NCBI GenBank assembly: GCA_947074135.1
Contig: CAMTOL010000022.1
Coordinates: forward strand, 1 to 16,427
DNA: 16,427 nt
Source: an uncultured Rikenellaceae bacterium
Lineage (GTDB): Bacteria > Bacteroidota > Bacteroidia > Bacteroidales > Rikenellaceae
Direction: 5' to 3'
The notes beneath the pieces were generated by a model. It had not been told where the DNA came from. It did not search any database and saw nothing but the letters and a program-made list of their open reading frames with translations. Positions 5,926-12,502 of this stretch are shown in pieces (positions within the stretch are counted from its first letter, which is position 1; each line of letters starts with the position of its first letter). Position numbers and translations under genes: made by a program.

Positions 5926-5957
5926 CAAAATTAGATTTCTCAATAAATAGAGTCAAA
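5926..5957 (-). promoter_or_regulatory. Consensus promoter between nqrE and the terminator
   Basis: TTTG (5957-5954), a 20-nt spacer and TAATTTTG (5933-5926) match the Bacteroidota TTTG/TAnnTTTG consensus at every defined position. Transcription would start near 5919 and meet the terminator about 55 nt later. The -33 TTTG lies in the arm of the palindromic element and depends on the one base at which the two arms differ. Confidence 0.5.
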
Positions 5958-6068
5958 TTGCGTCTTAGGCAACGCTGTACGAGATTCGAGAAGCGGAGCG
6001 TACTCAAAGTACGTGAGCATCGCAGAAGCCGTACAAGGCAGCATAAGGCGCAATTTCACTCTATTTAT
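5943..6068. repeat. 126-bp palindromic intergenic element with 20-bp terminal inverted repeats
   Basis: The ends are ATAAATAGAGTCAAATTGCG (5943-5962) and, in reverse complement, ATAAATAGAGTGAAATTGCG (6068-6049): 19 of 20 bases agree. The match continues imperfectly inward (CTTAnGC), and GTACG near 5978 pairs with CGTAC near 6031. At the centre CGTAC-TCAAA-GTACG (5999-6013) forms a hairpin. No open reading frame of note lies inside. It looks like a non-autonomous dispersed repeat of REP or MITE type; I have a vague memory of similar intergenic sequences in Bacteroidales but cannot confirm it. The outer end supplies the TAA stop codon of nqrE. Confidence 0.75.
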
Positions 6069-6682
6069 AACTGTATGCCCATAAAGATCATAAACGCCAT
6101 CCCCATTAACCCCGTAACTATAAATGTGATACCCGCACCCTTCAATGGAGCTGGAACATTCGAATAGGTCAACTTCTCACGAATAGCTGCAATACCAATA
6201 ATTGCCAACCACCAACCAATACCGCTACCCAATGCAAATACACTCGCCTCGCCAATATTTGAATAAGCACGCTCTTGCATAAAAAGTGAACCACCAAGTA
6301 TAGCACAGTTTACAGCAATAAGAGGCAAGAAGATACCAAGAGAGCTATAAAGTGCTGGTGCAAATTTCTCGACAACCATCTCAACCAACTGCACAATCGA
6401 AGCAATAACGGCAATAAAGATTATAAAACTCAAAAAGCTCAAATCAACATCAGCCAAATCTGGCGATATCCACGCCAAAGCTCCAGGTTCGAGTACATAC
6501 TGATTCAAAAGGTAGTTAATTGGTACTGTAACAATCATCACAAAGATAACCGCAAGACCAAGTCCCATAGCTGTTTTAACCGTTTTCGATACGGCAATGT
6601 ACGAACACATACCGAAGAAAAACGCAAATACCATATTGTCGATAAAAATCGACTTGACAAATATACTTAATAGATTTTCCAT
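6065..6682 (-). CDS. nqrE: Na+-translocating NADH:quinone reductase subunit E
   Basis: An integral membrane subunit (205 residues, six predicted helices) of the NQR complex, which oxidises NADH, reduces quinone and exports Na+. NqrD and NqrE are homologous, inverted-topology partners. In the known structures they hold a 2Fe-2S cluster within the membrane through two cysteines each. Here Cys26 (FFFGMCSYIAV) and Cys126 (LIAVNCAILGG) sit in the expected half-helix positions. The N terminus MENLLSIFVKSIFIDNMVFA and the C-terminal ending GIQL match family members, so the protein appears complete. It starts 98 nt after nqrD, the second-longest gap in the cluster. It is the last nqr gene here: nqrF does not follow. 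The stop codon TAA is the terminal part of the palindromic element at 5943-6068. Confidence 0.97.
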   Translation of the reverse strand: MENLLSIFVKSIFIDNMVFAFFFGMCSYIAVSKTVKTAMGLGLAVIFVMIVTVPINYLLNQYVLEPGALAWISPDLADVDLSFLSFIIFIAVIASIVQLVEMVVEKFAPALYSSLGIFLPLIAVNCAILGGSLFMQERAYSNIGEASVFALGSGIGWWLAIIGIAAIREKLTYSNVPAPLKGAGITFIVTGLMGMAFMIFMGIQL

Positions 6683-6780
6683 CTTTTTTTACTATAATTT
6701 ATGATGTGTAATTTGTGATGCACAATGTATTATAAAAACTAAAAAAGTTTTAAATCACAGCTCACAAGTCACAAAAGATA

Positions 6781-7413
6781 CTATTTTTCTTGAAGTTCTT
6801 TATTACGACTACGATGCACCCAAATAATGATACCAAATACGATAAGTGCCATCGGAGGCAGAATCATTAAACCATTATTTTCGTAAAATCCACCATTTGC
6901 GGCATACCACGATTGTGGAATAATCTGAAAACCCCACAAAGTACCCGAACCGAGCAACTCACGGAAGAAACCAACAATGATTAGAATAAGACCATAACCG
7001 ATACCGCTACCTAGTCCATCTAATACTGAAGGAAAAGGTTTATTACCCATTGCAAAGGCCTCAAGGCGACCCATAATAATACAGTTTGTAATAATAAGAC
7101 CTACGAAAACCGAAAGTTGTTTACTCACATCATAAACGAACGCTTTAAGCACCTGGTCAACCAAAATTACAAGAGCTGCAACAACCACCAACTGTACAAT
7201 AATACGAATACGGGGCGGGATTGTGTTGCGAAGCAACGAGATTACAAAGTTTGCAAGTGTGGTAACCGCAATAACCGAAAGAGCCATAACAAAGGCTGGC
7301 TCGAGTTTCGCAGTTACGGCAAGTGCCGAACAGATACCAAGAATCTGAACGATGACTGGATTATCCTTGCTAAAGGGAGCGAGGAAGATATCTTTATTTT
7401 TTTTACCTGACAT
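6781..7413 (-). CDS. nqrD: Na+-translocating NADH:quinone reductase subunit D
   Basis: A membrane subunit of 210 residues with six hydrophobic segments. Cys28 ([11 protein letters not shown]) and Cys111 ([10 protein letters not shown]) are the two cysteines that, with those of NqrE, ligate the intramembrane 2Fe-2S cluster. The stretch [28 protein letters not shown] is typical of NqrD/RnfE. The presence of nqrA in the cluster assigns it to NQR rather than RNF. The gene follows nqrC after 32 nt and its start is the ATG of [10 protein letters not shown]. The downstream gap to nqrE holds a 7-bp TTTGTGA/TCACAAA inverted repeat (6712-6775) with an inner AAAACT/AGTTTT hairpin and no coding sequence. 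Confidence 0.97.
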   Translation of the reverse strand: MSGKKNKDIFLAPFSKDNPVIVQILGICSALAVTAKLEPAFVMALSVIAVTTLANFVISLLRNTIPPRIRIIVQLVVVAALVILVDQVLKAFVYDVSKQLSVFVGLIITNCIIMGRLEAFAMGNKPFPSVLDGLGSGIGYGLILIIVGFFRELLGSGTLWGFQIIPQSWYAANGGFYENNGLMILPPMALIVFGIIIWVHRSRNKELQEK

Positions 7414-7445
7414 ATCTTTTATCTTAGTTTAGTTTGACACTCAAA

Positions 7446-8243
7446 TTAGTTGTTGGTTTGATCTACCACCTCTTCGTTATTACTCTCCTCTACTGGCGCT
7501 AACATCAACACTTTAACTTTCGCAGCATTATGTTTTTCGAAGAATGGCACATAGTCACCTAAGCAGTTCTTAAACATTGCCGACACACCGTTTGAAGTTA
7601 GCGTACCACCCGAAACAGCATCAACTGCATAAGGGTTACCCGCCGACGAACCAACACCTTTGGTCAGTTGAATTGACTGGAATTTGCCATCTTTGAAAAG
7701 TTGTTTGCCAACGAATTGCTCCGTAAATTTTGGTGTTGCTATTTCGGCACCTAAACCTGGAGTTTCGCTTTTATGGTCAAGCACAACTCCGTAAATTGTA
7801 TCACAGTTATCTTCAAGAGCAATATAGCCCCAAACTGCACCCCAAAGACCTTTACCCGTTGTTGGAACTACATAAAGTGTTTTGCCATCGTCAAGTTTAG
7901 CTACAAAGACTGGCATTGCGCTCTTCAGGGCAAATACCTCAGGCAGGTTATCCAAAGCAGCAAAAGCATCTGCACCTTGCACCTCGTTACCCTCGGCATC
8001 GACACAAAACGAAGCTACTATATACTTAGCGTATTGAGTCTCAATATATGCATCTTTGCTAGGAGCGCTAGAGGCATCTTTTCCCTCTCCAATTGATGAA
8101 AGAATTGCGCTCATCTTCTCGATACGAATGTTTGCTTGTTGCATCGGTTTGAGCGAGATTGCAGCAAACGACAGCACAGCAGCCACCACCACTACAAGAA
8201 TGGTAGCATACAAAATAATATAGGTATTACTGTTCTTATTCAT
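7446..8243 (-). CDS. nqrC: Na+-translocating NADH:quinone reductase subunit C (covalent FMN subunit)
   Basis: A subunit of 265 residues with one N-terminal membrane anchor (about 8-30, TYIILYATILVVVVAAVLSF) and a large periplasmic FMN-binding domain. The flavinylation site reads D-A-V-S-G-G-T (208-214), so FMN should be attached by phosphoester to Thr214. The family consensus is D-x-x-[ST]-G-A-T, so Gly213 replaces Ala. An ApbE flavin transferase is required for this and is not encoded in the window. The segment GLGAEIATPKFTEQFVGK (about 165-182) is also characteristic. The C terminus is an acidic, hydrophilic tail (EESNNEEVVDQTNN). It starts 4 nt after the nqrB stop, so the two are certainly co-transcribed. 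Confidence 0.96.
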   Translation of the reverse strand: MNKNSNTYIILYATILVVVVAAVLSFAAISLKPMQQANIRIEKMSAILSSIGEGKDASSAPSKDAYIETQYAKYIVASFCVDAEGNEVQGADAFAALDNLPEVFALKSAMPVFVAKLDDGKTLYVVPTTGKGLWGAVWGYIALEDNCDTIYGVVLDHKSETPGLGAEIATPKFTEQFVGKQLFKDGKFQSIQLTKGVGSSAGNPYAVDAVSGGTLTSNGVSAMFKNCLGDYVPFFEKHNAAKVKVLMLAPVEESNNEEVVDQTNN

Positions 8244-8247
8244 AGTC

Positions 8248-9435
8248 TTATTTTACTTTTGAGCGTTTCATACGAGCTTTGATATTACCAGCCACAACAT
8301 AGTGGTCGATAAGTGGCACCATAGCGTTCATAAACAGGATTGCAAGCATCATACCCTCTGGATAGCCAGGGTTCAACACACGAATTGCAACTGCCAAAGC
8401 ACCAATTATGAAGCCGTAAATCCACTTTCCTTTCGAGGTTTGAGAGCCAGTCACAGGGTCTGTCGCCATAAATACTGCACCAAACGCAAAACCACCTAAC
8501 AACAAGTGATAGTACGCAGGCATCTCCATATATATATTTGCACCGATTAGGTTAAATAGTAGTCCCATAAGGTAACCACCAGCAAATGTTGCAAACATAA
8601 TTTTGAACGAAGCTACACGAGTGAATATAAGAATAATAGCTCCCAATAGAATTGCGATAACCGATGTTTCGCCAATCGAACCAGGAATCAAACCTACAAA
8701 CCAATCCCAAACTGGCATTGAACTCCAATCAATAGTATTGACACCCTCGCCCATTAGTTCAGGAGCAATAGATAGTGGAGTTGCACCCGAAAAACCATCA
8801 ACCACTGTTCCAGTTTGTTCTGCTGCTCCAAGTCCTGAAACCCAAATCGTGTTACCCGAAATAGCTTTAGGATAGGCAAAGAATATAAAAGCACGAGCTA
8901 GTAGTGCAGGGTTAAAAATATTCATACCTGTTCCACCAAAAACCTCTTTACCAATAATCACAGCAAAAGCAGTAGCAACAGCAACCATCCAAAGTGGAAC
9001 ATCGATAGGCATAATAAGTGGAATAAGCATACCGCTCACCAAGAAACCTTCGTTAACCTCATGGTGGCGAATTTGAGCAAAAATAAACTCAATACCAAGT
9101 CCAACACCATACGAAACAATGATTAGAGGTAGCATTTCCACAAAACCGTACCACCAGTTTTCAAGTAGGGTGCGCTCCAAGCCTAGTGCCAATGAGTTTT
9201 GGTATCCGATATTGAACATACCAAATAGTAGTGCAGGCATAAGTGCCATAATCACTACCGACATAGTACGTTTTAGGTCGATTGCATCACGAATGTGCGA
9301 CCCTTTAGCTGTTGTCGTGTTAGGGACAAACAAGAAAGTTTCAAAAGCATCGAAAGTCGAGTGCAGCCAAGAGAGTTTGCCACCCGGGCTAAACGTCGGC
9401 TTCATTTTCGAAACAAAATTACGTAAACCTTTCAT
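8248..9435 (-). CDS. nqrB: Na+-translocating NADH:quinone reductase subunit B (covalent FMN, quinone site)
   Basis: The largest membrane subunit of the complex, about ten helices, carrying covalent FMN and riboflavin and thought to form much of the Na+ path. It has 395 residues from the ATG at 9435. The flavinylation motif D-G-F-S-G-A-T (213-219) is canonical, with Thr219 the FMN attachment site; GKEVFGGTGMNIFNPALLARAF (about 163-184) and the end region GFAFGAVFMATDPVTGSQT are also diagnostic. The frame extends six codons upstream to a TTG at 9453, but the ATG gives MKGLRNFVSKMKPTFSPGGK, the usual NqrB start, and the upstream codons lie in GTGATC-type intergenic repeat DNA. It follows nqrA after 154 nt of non-coding DNA and precedes nqrC by 4 nt. 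Confidence 0.96.
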   Translation of the reverse strand: MKGLRNFVSKMKPTFSPGGKLSWLHSTFDAFETFLFVPNTTTAKGSHIRDAIDLKRTMSVVIMALMPALLFGMFNIGYQNSLALGLERTLLENWWYGFVEMLPLIIVSYGVGLGIEFIFAQIRHHEVNEGFLVSGMLIPLIMPIDVPLWMVAVATAFAVIIGKEVFGGTGMNIFNPALLARAFIFFAYPKAISGNTIWVSGLGAAEQTGTVVDGFSGATPLSIAPELMGEGVNTIDWSSMPVWDWFVGLIPGSIGETSVIAILLGAIILIFTRVASFKIMFATFAGGYLMGLLFNLIGANIYMEMPAYYHLLLGGFAFGAVFMATDPVTGSQTSKGKWIYGFIIGALAVAIRVLNPGYPEGMMLAILFMNAMVPLIDHYVVAGNIKARMKRSKVK

Positions 9436-9458
9436 ATCTTTTCGGGCGATCAAGTGAT

Positions 9459-9535
9459 CTAATGATCAGGTGATCTGTTATTTGTTTTTAGGAATCAACT
9501 AATCTAGTGATATAGTGATCCGTTATTTGTTATTA
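9459..9535. repeat. Imperfect direct repeat (two 32-nt units, period 45)
   Basis: The units at 9459-9490 and 9504-9535 agree at 26 of 32 positions and share GTGATC[TC]GTTATTTGTT. They fill much of the nqrA-nqrB spacer. Three CATTG words follow at about 9556-9580. The spacer has no gene and looks like low-complexity filler; similar TGATC/TGTGA-rich words occur in the neighbouring spacers. Confidence 0.65.
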
Positions 9536-9589
9536 TAATATAGATATTTTTAAACCATTGAGTTTCATTGGCTCATTGGATCACTACAA

Positions 9590-10951
9590 TTAAAGTTCTT
9601 TAATCATCTTAGTGATACCTTGGCGAAGTATTGATTGCCACTCAATTTTCGAAGGACAAATAAACTCACACAGAGCCAAATCCTCTTCTACAACCTCATA
9701 AATACCTAACTGTTCCATCTTGTCGATATCGCCAGCCATAACAGCTTTAATAAGATAGACTGGATAGATATTCATTGGCATTACCTGTTCGTAGATTCCA
9801 TTTGCAACAAACGCACGTTCTCCACCATTTAAATTGGTGTCGATATTGAATTTACGTTTTGGTGTCAACCAGCTAAAGTAACTGCGAGAGGTTGAGAACT
9901 TCTTAAAGCGAGGCATTGCCCAACCTGCAAACTCATAGTAATCGCCCTCAGGTATTACACAAAGCAGGTTATTATAGAAGCCTAGGTAACCATCAGCCTC
10001 TATCTTGCGACCTGACAATGGATTACCATTAATATAGCGAACGTTTCCAGTCTTGCTTGCCGAAGTATTTATCCCATCGCCACAAACCGAACTAACCAGA
10101 GCACCTGCAATTGTTTTGATATAACGAGGTTTCTTGACACAAGCACCTGCAACTGCAATTGTACGAGAGAAATCAGCTTTACCAGTACGCATCAAACGAC
10201 CAATCATTGATAAATGAACAACATCTACTGTCCACACTTTCTCATCTTTAGCAATCGGCTTAACAGCTTCGATTTGCACTCCAACGTTACCTGCTGGGTG
10301 AACTCCCTCTATTTTATGTATCTTAGCACCACTAACTTTGGCAAATGCACCGGCTGTAACATCGCTAGAGTGAGTGAAATGCACATCACCGCTAGTTAGT
10401 TTCTTGAGAGCCTCGATACCAGCATTGATATTCTCGACCTCGTCTTGCAAAATAAAGTTTAGATCAACTCCAAGCGGTGCGCTATCGAATGCAGACACAA
10501 AGATATCACGAGGAGTATCCTCTGCATTGGCAATAATACCGAAAGGTCGTTGGATTAGCATTGGCCAATAACCAGCTTTGAGAAGTTGCTCTTTGATTTG
10601 CTCTTTAGTTGCCTCTGCACCAAGTTTTTGGAAATCAGCAGAATTTTGCTCTCCCGAAACCTCAACTACAACAGCCAAGATTTTGCGTTTTTCGCCTCTG
10701 ACCACCTCTTTGAGTGTCCCAGCCACTGGTGAGGTGAACAACACTTCGGGGTGAGCTTTATCAAAAAAGAGAGGTGTACCAATTAGGACACTTTCTCCCT
10801 CTTTAACAAGCATTTTTGGCACAACGCCGATAAATTCGTCTGGCACAAGCGCATAAGTAGCTGAAGCAGCCGACTTAGTAAGCACCTTCTCGGCACTACC
10901 CACTAAGTTGATGTTCAGACCACGCTTAATTTTTATTACCTTTTCGCTCAT
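9590..10951 (-). CDS. nqrA: Na+-translocating NADH:quinone reductase subunit A
   Basis: A soluble 453-residue subunit on the cytoplasmic face of the NQR complex and first gene of the cluster. The N terminus KIKRGLNINLVGSAE, the VPDEFIGVVPKMLVKEGESV region, the biotinyl-lipoyl-like VLFTSPVAGTLKEVVRGEKR (about 70-90) and the C-terminal LALCEFICPSKIEWQSILRQG all match NqrA. NqrA has no cofactor of its own in the known structures; the conserved Cys near the C terminus (CEFICPSK) is typical. Its presence separates NQR from the related RNF complex, which has RnfC instead. The ATG at 10951 is the natural start. No promoter matching the consensus was found in the 184-nt gap above it, so the cluster may be transcribed from the purM promoter or from an unrecognised one. 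Confidence 0.97.
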   Translation of the reverse strand: MSEKVIKIKRGLNINLVGSAEKVLTKSAASATYALVPDEFIGVVPKMLVKEGESVLIGTPLFFDKAHPEVLFTSPVAGTLKEVVRGEKRKILAVVVEVSGEQNSADFQKLGAEATKEQIKEQLLKAGYWPMLIQRPFGIIANAEDTPRDIFVSAFDSAPLGVDLNFILQDEVENINAGIEALKKLTSGDVHFTHSSDVTAGAFAKVSGAKIHKIEGVHPAGNVGVQIEAVKPIAKDEKVWTVDVVHLSMIGRLMRTGKADFSRTIAVAGACVKKPRYIKTIAGALVSSVCGDGINTSASKTGNVRYINGNPLSGRKIEADGYLGFYNNLLCVIPEGDYYEFAGWAMPRFKKFSTSRSYFSWLTPKRKFNIDTNLNGGERAFVANGIYEQVMPMNIYPVYLIKAVMAGDIDKMEQLGIYEVVEEDLALCEFICPSKIEWQSILRQGITKMIKEL

Positions 10952-11034
10952 TTTTATTTTAACTGTGACCAGTGATAGGTAATCAGAGGTCGGTTATATG
11001 TTATATATTTTTCTTGTTTTTGAGCAATGTTTAT

Positions 11035-11099
11035 TAGTACTAAATTTTGAGTACTAGGCAAAAACTCTTGCTAGTTTCTTATTGGGCGTTTCGCTCAAT
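11035..11099. repeat. Cluster of short hairpins between purM and nqrA
   Basis: TAGTACT (11035-11041) and AGTACTA (11050-11056) pair perfectly. CTAG-type arms at 11054-11057 and 11071-11074 overlap this. ATTGGGCG (11081-11088) pairs with CGCTCAAT (11092-11099) with one mismatch. None has a T-run on the minus strand, so they are not clear terminators; they may be processing or stability signals between co-transcribed genes. Confidence 0.45.
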
Positions 11100-11135
11100 C
11101 CCCAAAATTTACGGATTCTCTGCTACTGTTTTGGC

Positions 11136-12317
11136 TTAGTAAGTATAAACTTCGTTGCCTCTCGATATTGTCAAACGTGGTTGACCTGCAATACGATCCT
11201 CTACCCTACCTATTATCTGCGCCTCAACTCCAAACGACTCACTTATATCAACCACTAGCTGCGCAATATCAGCATCAACATACAGTTCCATACGATGACC
11301 CATATTAAACACCTTATACATCTCTGCCCAAGGTGTTGAGGACTCCTCCTGTATCAACTTAAAGAGCGGTGGTATATCCAACAAATTATCTTTAACAATA
11401 TGCACATCTGTATCCGCAAAGTGCAACACCTTTGTCTGTCCACCTCCGCTACAATGCACAATACCACCAATTTTGTGACGTGGGATATTACGCAAAATCT
11501 CTACAATAACTGGCGCATAGGTCCTCGTTGGCGACAACACCAACTCGGCAGCCGTAAACGGCGTACCCTCCACCTTATCGGTTAGCTTATAACTGCCCGT
11601 ATAAACCAAATCAACAGGAACTGCAGGGTCGAAAGTTTCGGGATAATTCTCAGCTATAGATTTAGAGAAAACATCGTGGCGCGCCGAGGTTAGTCCATTG
11701 CTACCCATACCACCATTATATCTATCCTCATAAGTCGCTTTACCATAACTACTTAACCCTACAATCACACGACCTGACACAATACCATCGCACGATATCA
11801 CCTCATCTCTGCGCATACGAGCAGTCACAGTGCTATCGACAATAATTGTGCGCACTAGGTCGCCTACATCTGCTGTTTCGCCTCCAGTTGAGTAAATCCC
11901 AACACCATACGAACGCATATTTTCGAGAAACTCTTCAGTACCATTAATAATAGCACCGATTACCTCGCCCGGAATTTTATGTTTATTACGACCAATAGTA
12001 GAGCTAAGAGTAATGCCCGTTGTAGCTCCCACACAGAGTAAATCATCGGTATTCATCACCACAGCATCGATAGCGACACCTTTCCACACATCAAGATTAC
12101 CCGTTTCTTTCCAAGTGGCGTAAGCTAGTGCGGATTTAGTTCCTGCTCCGTCGGCGTGCATTACGATACAGTGATCGTCAGAGCCTGTCAAATAATCAGG
12201 CACTACCTTGCAGAACGCCTTAGGGAATAGCCCTTTATCGATATTTTTAATTGCTTGATGAACCTCTTCTTTACCCGACGACACTCCTCGTTCTCCGTAT
12301 CTGGACTTATCTACCAT
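11136..12317 (-). CDS. purM: Phosphoribosylformylglycinamidine cyclo-ligase (AIR synthase)
   Basis: This cytosolic enzyme closes the imidazole ring in step five of purine synthesis: FGAM + ATP to AIR + ADP + Pi. It has 393 residues, the longer form typical of Bacteroidota (E. coli PurM has 345). Landmarks are SRYGERGVSSGKEEVH at the start, the DGAGTKSALAY nucleotide/phosphate loop (56-66), MNTDDLLCVGA (88-98), STGGETADVGDLVRT (about 143-157), GGMGSNGLTSARHDVF (about 202-217), and the HCSGGGQTKVLHF and FNMGHRME segments in the C-terminal half. The ATG start at 12317 gives the normal N terminus. A consensus promoter lies 50-80 nt upstream. No other purine gene is adjacent; nqrA follows after 184 nt. 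Confidence 0.94.
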   Translation of the reverse strand: MVDKSRYGERGVSSGKEEVHQAIKNIDKGLFPKAFCKVVPDYLTGSDDHCIVMHADGAGTKSALAYATWKETGNLDVWKGVAIDAVVMNTDDLLCVGATTGITLSSTIGRNKHKIPGEVIGAIINGTEEFLENMRSYGVGIYSTGGETADVGDLVRTIIVDSTVTARMRRDEVISCDGIVSGRVIVGLSSYGKATYEDRYNGGMGSNGLTSARHDVFSKSIAENYPETFDPAVPVDLVYTGSYKLTDKVEGTPFTAAELVLSPTRTYAPVIVEILRNIPRHKIGGIVHCSGGGQTKVLHFADTDVHIVKDNLLDIPPLFKLIQEESSTPWAEMYKVFNMGHRMELYVDADIAQLVVDISESFGVEAQIIGRVEDRIAGQPRLTISRGNEVYTY

Positions 12318-12366
12318 TTGTTTTATTGGTTGTTAGAATACTTTATATACTTCAAAATTAAGTGTA

Positions 12367-12397
12367 CAAAGTTACAACTTTTTACCTATTCTACAAA
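12367..12397 (-). promoter_or_regulatory. Consensus promoter of purM
   Basis: TTTG (12397-12394), a 19-nt spacer and TAACTTTG (12374-12367) match the Bacteroidota consensus at every defined position with the preferred spacing. The start of transcription would be near 12360, about 43 nt before the purM ATG. A second TAATTTTG at 12360-12353 lies just downstream but lacks a well-spaced partner. Confidence 0.65.
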
Positions 12398-12502
12398 TAA
12401 TTAATTATGAATTATGAACTATGATTTGTGAATTGCGATAAGATATATCATTGACAAAGGTTATCAAACCAAAAATAGTTCCCTAATAACAGGAATAGGA
12501 TA

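Larger units (their letters stand above)
5714..6064. other. 351-nt nqrE-hsp20 spacer: palindromic element, promoter, hairpin and terminator
   Basis: No protein gene is seen. Read on the minus strand from nqrE, the order is: a 126-bp palindromic element (6068-5943), a consensus promoter (5957-5926), a small GCTGC/GCAGC hairpin (5888-5876), an intrinsic terminator (5865-5825), then about 110 nt of leader before the heat-shock ATG. Confidence 0.75.

Noticed and set aside
4936..6064. CRISPR array or transposon explaining the inverted repeats
   Set aside because: The repeats differ from one another, there is no regular spacing, and no cas or transposase gene is present.
9436..9453. Upstream TTG start for nqrB
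   Set aside because: The ATG at 9435 gives the family-typical N terminus and the extra codons lie next to intergenic repeat DNA.
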